Shown piece after piece: positions 1 to 7,116 of a stretch of DNA of 7,960 nucleotides. The stretch is from NCBI GenBank assembly GCA_903892365.1, contig CAITIF010000734.1, positions 1 through 7,960 of the forward strand, in the 5' to 3' direction. The notes beneath the pieces were generated by a model. The model saw only the letters and a list, made by a program, of their open reading frames with translations. It was not told where the DNA came from and did not search any database. This DNA comes from an uncultured Pirellula sp. (lineage in GTDB: Bacteria > Planctomycetota > Planctomycetia > Pirellulales > Pirellulaceae). The stretch's first letter is position 1. The number at the start of each line of letters is the position of its first letter. The position numbers and the translations under genes are program-made.

Positions 1-1
1 A

Positions 2-994
2 GCCCTTCAAATGAAGAAGCCTGTGTACTGCGAAAAACCGCTTACCTATAACATTCAAGAATCACGTCGAATCATGCAAGAGGCCGAAAAGGCCAACGTG
101 GCGACGCAAATGGGGACTCAGATCCACAGCCTTCCAAACTATCGCCGAGTTGTTGAACTGATTCAATCGGGAGCGATCGGCAATGTCTCCGAAGCCCATG
201 TTTGGGTCTCCCGAGCCTGGGGACTGCAAAGCAAACAAGATGCAGCCGCAAACGGGGACATCGTTAGCGTCACGGAAAGGCCTCAGGAAGCAGTCGAGAT
301 ACCGAAGGGCTTGGACTGGGACCTGTGGATCGGGCCTGCACCGATGCGTCCTTATCATGATGTCTACTTTCCCGGGCCAAAGTGGTATCGCTGGTGGGAC
401 TTCGGCAATGGAACAATGTCCGATTTAGGCAGCCACATGAACGACCTTCCCTTTTGGGCTCTTAAGTTAGATGCCCCAAAAACCGTCGAAGCCTTTGGCG
501 AATCAGCACACCCGGAGATTGCCCCCGCTTCCATGTCTGCCGTTTACGAATACGCGGCTCGTGAAACCATGCCTGCCTGCAAGCTGTTTTGGTACCAGGG
601 AACGCATAAGCCAACCATTTGGAAGGAGAAAGGCATACCGCAATGGGAATATGGCGTCCTGTTTATTGGCGATAAAGGAATGCTCCTCTCCGATTACGGA
701 CGTCATCTGCTGCTGCCAGAGGACAAGTTCGTCGACTTCAAACGCCCAGACCCGTTCATTGCCGATTCGCCAGGTCAGCAACAAGAATGGTTAGACGCGA
801 TTCGAAATGGCACCCCGACAGGAAGTCCCTTTAGCTATTCAGGGCTCCTTACCGAAGCAAATCATCTTGGAAACGTGGCGTTTCGAGCTGGAAAAAAGCT
901 CCAGTGGGACTTTAAAACCATGAAAGCGACCAATTGTCCTGCTGCCGACCAGTTTATCAGTCGCTCCCCCAGAGCCGGCTGGTCCTTGAGCTAA
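2..994 (+). CDS. Gfo/Idh/MocA-family oxidoreductase, 5' end cut by window
   Basis: The frame is open from the first bases, and the residues before the first ATG at 11 (Ala-Leu-Gln) already fit the family, so the gene starts upstream and that ATG is internal. About 330 residues are visible. The YCEKP motif (visible residues 9-13) carries the conserved lysine of the EKP signature that ends the NAD(P)-binding Rossmann half; the nucleotide-binding glycine motif is off the window. Then come the alpha/beta substrate domain with [14 protein letters not shown] (about residues 137-150), and a planctomycete-type C-terminus with [16 protein letters not shown] and a final RAGWSL. The family oxidises or reduces sugars, inositols and related compounds with NAD(P); the substrate cannot be read here. 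Any signal peptide would lie upstream. It is only distantly similar to the oxidoreductase on the minus strand at 5477-6940, so the two are paralogues rather than a recent duplication. Confidence 0.93.
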   Translation, partial: ALQMKKPVYCEKPLTYNIQESRRIMQEAEKANVATQMGTQIHSLPNYRRVVELIQSGAIGNVSEAHVWVSRAWGLQSKQDAAANGDIVSVTERPQEAVEIPKGLDWDLWIGPAPMRPYHDVYFPGPKWYRWWDFGNGTMSDLGSHMNDLPFWALKLDAPKTVEAFGESAHPEIAPASMSAVYEYAARETMPACKLFWYQGTHKPTIWKEKGIPQWEYGVLFIGDKGMLLSDYGRHLLLPEDKFVDFKRPDPFIADSPGQQQEWLDAIRNGTPTGSPFSYSGLLTEANHLGNVAFRAGKKLQWDFKTMKATNCPAADQFISRSPRAGWSLS

Positions 995-1220
995 GTTCGA
1001 TTTGAATGCAAAGATTTGGTTAGATTCGAGGCGAATTAAACAAGTTGGGATTGGTGATCAATGGATATGTCCACTATCCTATCGCTTTCCAATCCTTTGG
1101 AGCGATCAGCAGAGTGCTTTTCCCCAGCGAGAGTCCATCTCTCCTCCTGGTACGATGCATCTAGGCTCCGACTTTTTTGGGACGGCATCGAGATTCATTT
1201 ACACCTACGTTGAGAAATGC

Positions 1221-2204
1221 ATGCGGAACCCAAAAGAATTGCTGGTAGCCTCCAAAGCGTTTACATCTGAAACGCGTTGGCTGAGCTGGCTGCATCTAAT
1301 AGTTGCATTATCGATTTATCTGCTAACTCTAGCAATTGCTTGTTCGACTTTACCGTTATTCGTTCGTATCGTAAGTAGTTGCGTGAGCGGTCTAGTGATC
1401 GTGCGATTGTTTATCATCTATCACGATTTTAACCATGGAGCGATCCTGCGAAAATCTTGGTTGGCGGCGGGAATCCTCAAGATCTACGGACTTTTGGTTT
1501 TGAGCCCATCCAGCGTCTGGACGCATTCACACGATCACCATCACAAACATAATTCTCGTTCGTCCGGTAACAATACTGGCTCGTATCCCTTGATGACTCG
1601 GGATGAGTACCTGAAGGCTAGTCGATGGAAACGGTTCGTTTACGCGTTATCCCGTCACCCAATTACCGTTTTCTCTGGATACCTTACCGTTTTCTTGTAC
1701 GGCATGAGTCTGAGGTCGTTCTTTCTTCATCCTCTCAAGCATCTGGACGCAGGGATAGCAATCCTACTTCATGTGGGGCTGCTTTATTTGTGCCTTACCC
1801 AGGGAGTCGATGTTCTGCTGCTTGCGATGATTGTACCATTGACAATCGCGTGCGGCCTGGGGGCCTATCTGTTTTATGCACAGCATAATTTCCCTTCGTG
1901 CATACTGCATAAACGCGAAGACTGGCATTACACACTTGCCGCCCTGAAATCTTCTAGCTTCATCCGAATGAGCGGAATGATGCACTGGTTCACTGGCAAC
2001 GTAGGTTACCACCACGTTCATCATTTGAACGCCAAGATTCCTTTCTATCGATTGCCAGAAGCCATGGCAGCATTGGAAGAACTCCAGTCGCCTGGAACCA
2101 CTTCGTTGCACCCTCGTGACATACTTGCATGCTTTCGACTGAAAGTTTGGGATGTAGATCGAGGGCACTTTGTATCATTTCGTGAAGCTGCAAACGCGCT
2201 GTAA
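1221..2204 (+). CDS. Membrane fatty-acid desaturase (Delta12/omega-6-like)
   Basis: This is an integral-membrane di-iron desaturase that introduces a double bond into acyl chains of membrane lipids, using O2 and an electron donor. Numbered from the ATG at 1221 (327 residues), three histidine boxes are present: HDFNH (68-72), the unusually His-rich HSHDHHHKH (102-110) holding an HxxHH, and HHVHH (264-268) inside GNVGYHHVHHLNAKIPFYRL, typical of the Delta12 group. An extra conserved-looking AQHNF is at 220-224. Hydrophobic stretches at about 25-45, 48-67, 80-97, 148-168, 177-194 and 196-219 fit membrane segments. The start is uncertain: the frame is open back to a TTG at 1002, with another ATG at 1155. 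I prefer 1221 because MRNPKELL...F fits the family N-terminus as I know it, a weak GAG lies six bases upstream, and residues before it look non-conserved. Bases 995-1220 show no convincing promoter or terminator. The acyl substrate and regiospecificity are inferred. Confidence 0.9.
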   Translation: MRNPKELLVASKAFTSETRWLSWLHLIVALSIYLLTLAIACSTLPLFVRIVSSCVSGLVIVRLFIIYHDFNHGAILRKSWLAAGILKIYGLLVLSPSSVWTHSHDHHHKHNSRSSGNNTGSYPLMTRDEYLKASRWKRFVYALSRHPITVFSGYLTVFLYGMSLRSFFLHPLKHLDAGIAILLHVGLLYLCLTQGVDVLLLAMIVPLTIACGLGAYLFYAQHNFPSCILHKREDWHYTLAALKSSSFIRMSGMMHWFTGNVGYHHVHHLNAKIPFYRLPEAMAALEELQSPGTTSLHPRDILACFRLKVWDVDRGHFVSFREAANAL

Positions 2205-2209
2205 GTGGC

Positions 2210-2950
2210 ATGGCTCGTCCTCGATTTCTTGTTCCATGGTTAAAATCAACTGGAACAGTTTCCCTTCCGGAAGAAGAAGCTCACCACGCAAGCCGAGTTT
2301 TGCGATCTCAACCTGGTGATGTTGTTGTCCTGTTCGATGGCAAAGGGAACGAAGCGACAGCGACGATCGAATCCGTTTCGAAACGAAGCGTCGAAGCCGC
2401 CATTCAAACGTATGCCTTCGCGCCCCGCGATCATATGGGGCGACTAAACTTTGCAGTTGCGGTTCCCAAGGGGGATCGACAAAAAAGCACCGTTGAGAAA
2501 TTGGTCGAACTAGGTGTAGATTCGCTGACCCCACTTGCGACAGTTCGCACCGTTGCTGTCGTGGATGAATCCAATGTCGATCGTCTTGCTCGTTACACCA
2601 TCGAAGCTTGCAAGCAATGCGGACGCAATCGCCTGATGGCAGTCGGCACCTCCTTGACCTTGAACCAGCTCAACATTTCCCAACCCCACTTACAGACCTG
2701 GATTTTGCATCCGGACCTTGCTGGGACCAAGTGCTATTCCATCCGTGAGGCTTGTCATCTTGGGATGACCTACCCGCCACAGCAATTGCTTTTCTTGGTC
2801 GGGCCCGAGGGTGGGTTCACCGACGACGAAGTCGCTCTAGCGGTGTCGCTTGGTGCCAAAGCACTAACGCTTGGCGACCGCATCCAACGCGTGGAAACCG
2901 CGGTTTCGACAGCCGCCGTACTTGGCAGCCTTTGGCTGTCAGGGTCATAA
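2210..2950 (+). CDS. rsmE: 16S rRNA m3U1498 methyltransferase RsmE
   Basis: RsmE uses S-adenosylmethionine to methylate N3 of U1498 in 16S rRNA in the assembled 30S subunit. The 246-residue product has the usual family length. Residues 1-75 are the PUA-like RNA-binding domain, with HHASRVLR (25-32) and DGKGNE (43-48). Residues 78-246 are the SPOUT methyltransferase: KGDR (87-90), EACKQCGR (132-139), the knot motif LVGPEGGFTDDE (196-207) and LGDRIQRVETAVSTA (221-235), which form the cofactor-binding trefoil knot. The ATG lies five bases after the desaturase stop codon, so the two genes are probably one transcript and rsmE may be translated by coupling; there is no good separate Shine-Dalgarno sequence. 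No hairpin-plus-T-run terminator is evident after the stop. The identity is secure; the functional link to the desaturase, if any, is unknown. Confidence 0.97.
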   Translation: MARPRFLVPWLKSTGTVSLPEEEAHHASRVLRSQPGDVVVLFDGKGNEATATIESVSKRSVEAAIQTYAFAPRDHMGRLNFAVAVPKGDRQKSTVEKLVELGVDSLTPLATVRTVAVVDESNVDRLARYTIEACKQCGRNRLMAVGTSLTLNQLNISQPHLQTWILHPDLAGTKCYSIREACHLGMTYPPQQLLFLVGPEGGFTDDEVALAVSLGAKALTLGDRIQRVETAVSTAAVLGSLWLSGS

Positions 2951-2994
2951 CACACCAACTTGTCGTAGTCTTTCGCACGTCTTTCTCTGTTTAG

Positions 2995-3023
2995 TTGCGA
3001 TTGCAAATTGCCTTGGATATCAT
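2995..3023 (+). promoter_or_regulatory. Candidate sigma70 promoter before the SHD1 gene
   Basis: TTGCGA (2995-3000, four of six matches to the -35 consensus) and TATCAT (3018-3023, five of six to the -10) are separated by exactly 17 bases. Transcription would start near 3030 and leave a leader of about 90 bases before the ATG at 3121. It is the best promoter-like match in the 170-base gap after rsmE, where I see no other gene. A weak six-base inverted repeat, AAGATC/GATCTT (3046-3051 and 3072-3077), lies in the leader. Planctomycete promoters do not always follow the E. coli consensus, so this is a pattern match only. Confidence 0.4.
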
Positions 3024-3111
3024 TGTGTGGCGTTAAGGATGGTGAAAGATCTGGCCCCGTTTTTCCATCGGATCTTGCCGTCAAATACGCCCAAATGATG
3101 TTTCTTCGCCT

Positions 3112-3115
3112 GAGG
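3112..3115 (+). promoter_or_regulatory. Ribosome binding site GAGG fixing the start at 3121
   Basis: GAGG lies five bases upstream of the ATG at 3121. It is the clearest Shine-Dalgarno-like sequence in the window and supports this start, although it gives a signal peptide with a long N-terminal region of about 27 residues before the hydrophobic core. Confidence 0.5.
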
Positions 3116-3120
3116 ATCAA

Positions 3121-3720
3121 ATGCTGCATCAGACATTCGATGATTTCGCCACCAATCGAGTTTACGCCAGTCAAACGCTTTGGTGGGTTCGTCAACTTCT
3201 AAGGGCTTTTTGCTTGTTTTGGTTGCTCGATTCGTTGGAGATTTCCGCGCACGCTCAAGACAAACTGGAAAAGCTAAAAGAAGGCGAGCAGGTCGAAGTC
3301 TTTTTTCTGAATGAATGGCAACCTGGGGTTGTGATTGCAACCGACAAGAAGGGAAACGCTCGTGTCGAATTCGAGTTTGCTGCAGCCAAACAGACTCAGG
3401 ATTTTCTTCGAGCCGCTATTCGTCGTCCCTATGAGAACGGTGCGATCGTAGCAACCCGAACCTACAAAGACAAATCCGGCAAACATAGTATTGTTGCCGC
3501 GGTGATCGCGATCACCGATACCGAAGTGCGTTTAAGAAAAAGTGACATGACCGAAAAAGATCTGCCACTGACTAGCCTTAGCGATGCCGACCAGAAGTAC
3601 CTTCAAGGGTTGATCAAAAAAGGGTCTCACCAAGAAAAAGAAATTGCCGCTCAAGCGTGCTCCGAGCGCAAGAACGTGGACACTCTCGTCTGGCGAGACT
3701 GTGGATGGCGACTTTGTTGA
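3121..3720 (+). CDS. Exported SHD1-domain protein, N-terminal fragment before a frame break
   Basis: This is the front part of a gene that continues in another frame. Residues 1-46 look like a signal peptide: a long N-region, a hydrophobic core around LLRAFCLFWLL (26-36), and a likely signal-peptidase cut after AHA (43-45). Residues about 56-103 (VEVFFLNEWQPGVVIATD onward) resemble a small Tudor-like barrel. Residues about 111-166 match an SHD1 (SLA1 homology domain 1) unit, with RTYKDKSGKHS, an EVRLRKSD strand and the end LPLTSLSDADQKYL. SHD1 domains are known from yeast Sla1 and are frequent in planctomycetes; their bacterial role is unclear. After about residue 167 the similarity stops, and the tail to the TGA at 3720 is probably out-of-frame translation. 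The next SHD1 unit begins at about 3668 in the frame one base later. No function can be assigned beyond a probable extracytoplasmic location. Confidence 0.72.
   Translation: MLHQTFDDFATNRVYASQTLWWVRQLLRAFCLFWLLDSLEISAHAQDKLEKLKEGEQVEVFFLNEWQPGVVIATDKKGNARVEFEFAAAKQTQDFLRAAIRRPYENGAIVATRTYKDKSGKHSIVAAVIAITDTEVRLRKSDMTEKDLPLTSLSDADQKYLQGLIKKGSHQEKEIAAQACSERKNVDTLVWRDCGWRLC
3500..3517. repeat. Perfect 18-base palindrome inside SHD1 domain 1
   Basis: CGGTGATCGCGATCACCG reads identically on both strands. It covers codons for Val-Ile-Ala-Ile-Thr in SHD1 domain 1. It contains two GATC sites and could fold in mRNA as a seven-base-pair stem with a CGCG loop. It may be a protein-binding site, a pausing structure or chance. 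Confidence 0.9.
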
Positions 3721-5437
3721 ATTGAAGGGCAATCAAGTTGTAATTCGGCAGTCCGATGGGTCGCAAAAACAACTGGCGATGAGCATGCTCTCTCCCGGTG
3801 ACAGAAGCTATGCAATTCAAAAAGCTGCGGCCGGTGGACTCGCCGATGCTAATTCCGCACAAAGCGATCTCAACATGCCTGGCGATATTGGTCCAAGCGA
3901 TGATGACAATCTCATGGCGAACGATATCGGCGCCGCAGAAGTTGAAGCTCCATCCTCGTCCGCTCCACCATCCAAAGCGCTCAAGGCACAACTGCTGAAT
4001 GAAGATCGCTGGGGATTTGAACCAGACGCTATCGATCGCGTCAAAGTCGCGGGCCGAATCGATCTTGGCCAACTGCAAAGCTTCCCGTCCTCCGTCGTAA
4101 CTTCGGACGGCCGCAAGATGCTTGCCTATTCTGGCTCCGGGAAAAGTGAGTTTACTTTTGTTGATTTAACGACCGGTAAAGTATCCAAGAAGAACCAAAA
4201 AGTGCGCTCCATTCCGAAAGCAATCAGCCCATCGGGAAAGTACTACGCTGGCATCGAGTCCCATTCGAACCATTTCGAATGGAGTATCTTTGAAACAGAA
4301 ACAGGCAACAGTGTTTGGAGCGACTGGTCACCCTACGGTATGGGGCGCGATGTTATCCATGCTCAATTTTTAGACGACGAACACATAGCAACAGTCAGTT
4401 TGTACGGCGATCTTGGCGTCTGGAGCATCAAAACCAAGAAAATTATTTGGTGGATCAAAATGCGAGCGACTTGTATCCCCGCAGTTAGCCCAGGTGGAAA
4501 GTACATCGTGATTCATACCGATGATCGGCTGGTCGTTCTTGTCGGAGCCACTGGAAAGGTCGTTTCGCAAATCGCTTCCAATCCTGTTGGGATCCGAATC
4601 CTGACCGTCGATGATAGCTGCCAGCGCCTTGCCGGTATTGGTAACGGATTGGCCCGATTCTGGAATCTCAATGACGGAAAAATCGTAACGGATTTCGGGA
4701 TCGCATCCGCAGTTCTGGATCCTTCCGTCGCGATTTGGCTCACCCCAACGCAAGTTGCCGTGGGGGGCACCAAGATGCAGCGACTGATGGGTCAGTTTGA
4801 TCTCGTGGACATCACCATTTCGGGCTCAGCATCCTGTTTTTACACATCAGCAAGTCATGAATCCGCCTGCAACGGATTCCTGCCCTTCAGCTTACCTCAA
4901 GGTGGAACGTCTCTCGTACTTAACCCAAAGCTTCCCAGCGATCCCATGAGTGCAATCGCCGAACAGTTCGGGGCGAACCTTGGGATCGATCTTCAACCGG
5001 GCAGTCCCGTTCAAATCGAGTTGAATGTTGGTCCTACAGTGGATCGAACGAATGAGTTAAGGAAACTTACCAATCTATTGACCAGCTCTGGTTTTCGCGT
5101 TGTCGAGTCCGGCGGGAAAGCGACATTCGTTGCAAACATGCGAGAATCCAAAAACTACGACCAATTAGATTTAAAAGACTTGCCCGACGAAGCCTTCAAG
5201 CCAACCCGCGATCTGATCCTGAAACAAGGGGATGCCATCGTTTGGAGAGCCACGAAAGACATCTTCGGTTTTGAAAAAGGCAACGCATGGTCCGGTTATG
5301 TCATACCATCCGTGATTCGCATCCCCAAACAACCCGCCCCCTGTTTTGTACTAAACGGCACGGGCGAATGGGGACGTGCCGCCGCGTTCAAGCGAGACTA
5401 CAGTGAAGGCATTCGCAGTTCTGTCTCAATTCGCTAG
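3644..5437 (+). CDS. SHD1 plus beta-propeller protein, C-terminal part after a frame break
   Basis: This is the larger part of the split gene. Its only possible starts near the front are weak: a TTG at 3644, and the frame is closed upstream by a TGA at 3611-3613. SHD1 domain 2 begins almost at once (ARTWTLSSGETVDGDF at residues 9-24, ending near LSPGDRSYA, 49-57). That leaves no signal peptide, so an independent gene here is unlikely. Residues 60-118 are an Ala/Ser/Asp-rich linker. Residues about 143-395 show repeated WD40/PQQ-like blades: SPSGKYYAGI, LGVWSIKTKKIIWW, SPGGKYIVI, ARFWNLNDGKIV. Residues about 425-590 form a C-terminal domain I do not recognise. Joined with the segment from 3121, with one base skipped, the product would be about 771 residues. 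It could be an envelope protein that binds partners, but no catalytic motif is visible. The gene converges on the minus-strand oxidoreductase with 39 bases between stops. Confidence 0.8.
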   Translation: MPLKRAPSARTWTLSSGETVDGDFVELKGNQVVIRQSDGSQKQLAMSMLSPGDRSYAIQKAAAGGLADANSAQSDLNMPGDIGPSDDDNLMANDIGAAEVEAPSSSAPPSKALKAQLLNEDRWGFEPDAIDRVKVAGRIDLGQLQSFPSSVVTSDGRKMLAYSGSGKSEFTFVDLTTGKVSKKNQKVRSIPKAISPSGKYYAGIESHSNHFEWSIFETETGNSVWSDWSPYGMGRDVIHAQFLDDEHIATVSLYGDLGVWSIKTKKIIWWIKMRATCIPAVSPGGKYIVIHTDDRLVVLVGATGKVVSQIASNPVGIRILTVDDSCQRLAGIGNGLARFWNLNDGKIVTDFGIASAVLDPSVAIWLTPTQVAVGGTKMQRLMGQFDLVDITISGSASCFYTSASHESACNGFLPFSLPQGGTSLVLNPKLPSDPMSAIAEQFGANLGIDLQPGSPVQIELNVGPTVDRTNELRKLTNLLTSSGFRVVESGGKATFVANMRESKNYDQLDLKDLPDEAFKPTRDLILKQGDAIVWRATKDIFGFEKGNAWSGYVIPSVIRIPKQPAPCFVLNGTGEWGRAAAFKRDYSEGIRSSVSIR

Positions 5438-5476
5438 AAGGTCTTCATTCGCGAGAAGTTCGATGTATTCGTTCGG

Positions 5477-6940
5477 CTAAGTGATCTCGGGCACAACAAA
5501 CGGTGCCCGATACTCTCGCTTCAACAACGCATTGGCAGCTTCGGATCCAGCCCCGACAAACGTCTCTGTCTTGGGGTCGATAGTAAGGACAGGCCCGAGC
5601 TTGATGGAGCCCGAATCCATTTTGATGTTGTAGCTGCCGAGCATTTTTTCCATCTCTTGGATCAAACCCGTCCATTCCGGCAAATCAATCGCAGCAGCTT
5701 TTTCGCTGGAAAATTCGCTGCCAACTCGATACGCAATGTTCGCCAGATTGCACCACCCCGAGGTATAGTGACCAACTTCGACATCAGCGTTCAGGATGGA
5801 AGCGTCGCGCGTGCGAAGTGCCTGAATAAAATTCTCGTGATGGGATGGATTGCCAAAGTTACCCGAAAAACTTCGGATCTTTTTGCCGTCGTTGTCGAAG
5901 GCCACAGCCTTTCCCCGTTCTCCTTCCAATCGGCCTCCTTCGCAATAAGCGATGTAGCCACTGCCCGGGCCTGGAACTTGTGGGCTATTTTTCGATGATG
6001 GGCTCTCGGGCAAATTGGACAGTCCAAGCACCACCGGGATCGACCCCGTATCAAAATAAACGAAATGGACATTGGGGGTTTCCCCTGCATCGTTCCATAC
6101 AACGCGGGCTCCGCCACCAAGGATCCGAGTCGGCAGTGTAACCTTATCGAGAAAGACGTTGTTGCGCAGATCGTCCAAAACGTGAACGCCCCAGTTTCCC
6201 ATTTCGCCAGAACCGGTGTTCCAATCCCAGTGCCAATCGTAATGAAGATTGTTGCGATAGATGGGTTTGTCCTGCGCCGGACCAAGCCACAGGTTGTAAT
6301 CCGTATTGGGATCGATGGTCAAAGGTGTGGTTCGCAAACCAATGGACCCTCGGACTCCGTATCGATTGACGCGAGCCGAACGAATCGCCCCTAGCGCTTT
6401 ATCTTGATGAAGGAATTTTTTGATTTCAGCTTGCATGGGATCAGAACGCTGTTGCGTTCCGACTTGGCAAATGCGTTTGTACTTTCGGGCTGCGTTGACG
6501 GTTTGCCGGCCTTCCCATTGACTATGGGAAAGTGGCTTTTCCACATAAACGTCCTTGCCAGCTTGCATGGCCCAAATGGAAGCCAAGCAATGCCAATGAT
6601 TGCATGACGAGACGACCACCGCGTCGATATCCTTGTCGTCAAGCATTCCACGAAGGTCCGCCCAAGTTTTGGCGTCCTGCGCAAAAGTCCTTGCTGCCTG
6701 GCTAATTCGAAGCTGATCAGGATCGCACAAGCCCGCAATCTTAACCCCACTCATTTTGTTAAACTGGGTCATGTGCTCTCCAGCTCGTCCACCGCAAGAG
6801 ATAAATCCAAGCCGGATTTCATCGTTTGCCAGCATGTGACCTCGAGCGGAAGGCAATACCGCAAGGCTCGAGGCTGCTGCCGTCGTGGAAATGAATTGTC
6901 GTCGATTCCATTTTTTAGAGGATGATTTTGCGATAGACAT
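5477..6940 (-). CDS. Tat-exported Gfo/Idh/MocA-family oxidoreductase
   Basis: The 487-residue product begins with a twin-arginine signal: NRRQFIST (12-19, Arg13-Arg14), a short Ala/Ser/Leu hydrophobic core (19-29), then a mature domain from about residue 38. Residues about 42-135 are the NAD(P)-binding Rossmann half, with a glycine-rich GFISCGGRAG (45-54), acidic CDPD (72-75) and the VEKP signature (133-136) with the conserved lysine. The alpha/beta substrate domain follows, with WLGPAQ (218-223), HYDWHWDWNTGSGEMGNWGVHVLDDL (split across 233-258) and HHENFIQALRTRD (367-379). Such Tat-exported members are typical of planctomycetes, where the cofactor is thought to be bound before export; the substrate is probably a sugar or sugar derivative. 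The ATG at 6940 has only a distant GGAG upstream. It is divergent from rhaB, with 176 bases between, which suggests, but does not prove, a role near L-rhamnose or related sugar use. Confidence 0.94.
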   Translation of the reverse strand: MSIAKSSSKKWNRRQFISTTAAASSLAVLPSARGHMLANDEIRLGFISCGGRAGEHMTQFNKMSGVKIAGLCDPDQLRISQAARTFAQDAKTWADLRGMLDDKDIDAVVVSSCNHWHCLASIWAMQAGKDVYVEKPLSHSQWEGRQTVNAARKYKRICQVGTQQRSDPMQAEIKKFLHQDKALGAIRSARVNRYGVRGSIGLRTTPLTIDPNTDYNLWLGPAQDKPIYRNNLHYDWHWDWNTGSGEMGNWGVHVLDDLRNNVFLDKVTLPTRILGGGARVVWNDAGETPNVHFVYFDTGSIPVVLGLSNLPESPSSKNSPQVPGPGSGYIAYCEGGRLEGERGKAVAFDNDGKKIRSFSGNFGNPSHHENFIQALRTRDASILNADVEVGHYTSGWCNLANIAYRVGSEFSSEKAAAIDLPEWTGLIQEMEKMLGSYNIKMDSGSIKLGPVLTIDPKTETFVGAGSEAANALLKREYRAPFVVPEIT

Positions 6941-6979
6941 GGTTGCGAAACGACTCCAGGGAGAGAGGTAAGGTTGCGA
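6941..6979. repeat. Short direct repeat upstream of the oxidoreductase
   Basis: GGTTGCGA occurs at 6941-6948 and again at 6972-6979, 31 bases apart, close to three helical turns. The first copy abuts the start codon of the minus-strand oxidoreductase. The pair could be a regulator binding arrangement, but an eight-base repeat in a gap this size could easily arise by chance. Confidence 0.25.
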
Positions 6980-7030
6980 TCACGCGTGCCCAACCATCTT
7001 AGCCTGTTTTTGAGCTGTCGCCCAGTTCTT

Positions 7031-7048
7031 GCGTTACCTGCGGTACGC
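7031..7048. promoter_or_regulatory. Inverted repeat in the divergent intergenic region, possible operator
   Basis: GCGTTACC-TG-CGGTACGC forms arms GCGT(T)ACC and GGTACGC around a TGC centre, seven pairs with one bulged T. It lies immediately upstream of the candidate rhaB -35 element, where an activator or repressor could act on both divergent genes. It is not followed by a T run, so a terminator is unlikely. Confidence 0.3.
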
Positions 7049-7052
7049 TTGA

Positions 7053-7081
7053 TTGTGCGGCTTGGAGGTTCTCCGTACAAT
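7053..7081 (+). promoter_or_regulatory. Candidate promoter of rhaB
   Basis: TTGTGC (7053-7058, only three of six matches to -35) and TACAAT (7076-7081, five of six to -10) are spaced by 17 bases. Transcription would begin near 7088, about 29 bases before the ATG at 7117. The weak -35 next to an inverted repeat at 7031-7048 would suit an activator-dependent promoter; this is inference. Confidence 0.35.
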
Positions 7082-7116
7082 CTTCAGGGTTCCATCCTTT
7101 CCACCTACCCCTTGCC

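Noticed and set aside
2..12. GCCCTTCAAAT shared with bases near 7710 in rhaB
   Set aside because: It is an 11-base match between two coding regions in unrelated contexts, most likely chance; no flanking similarity suggests a mobile element.
1051..1080. TTGGTG-18-TATCCT as a desaturase promoter
   Set aside because: It has only three and four of six consensus matches with 18-base spacing, not better than expected by chance.
2770..3195. Minus-strand open frame across the end of rsmE and the following gap
   Set aside because: It overlaps the securely identified rsmE, its translation has no recognisable domain, and it has no ribosome binding site.
3606..3660. Programmed +1 frameshift site
   Set aside because: There is no slow codon or stop at the shift point, no internal Shine-Dalgarno placement like prfB, and the A runs are short; kept only as a minor alternative to an indel.
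5438..5476. Possible bidirectional terminator between convergent genes
   Set aside because: Only a four-pair CTTC/GAAG stem with mismatches is visible and there is no T run, so I do not call a terminator.
5791..6285. Minus-strand 164-codon open frame inside the Tat oxidoreductase
   Set aside because: It is out of frame within a well-supported gene, and its composition is that of shadow translation.
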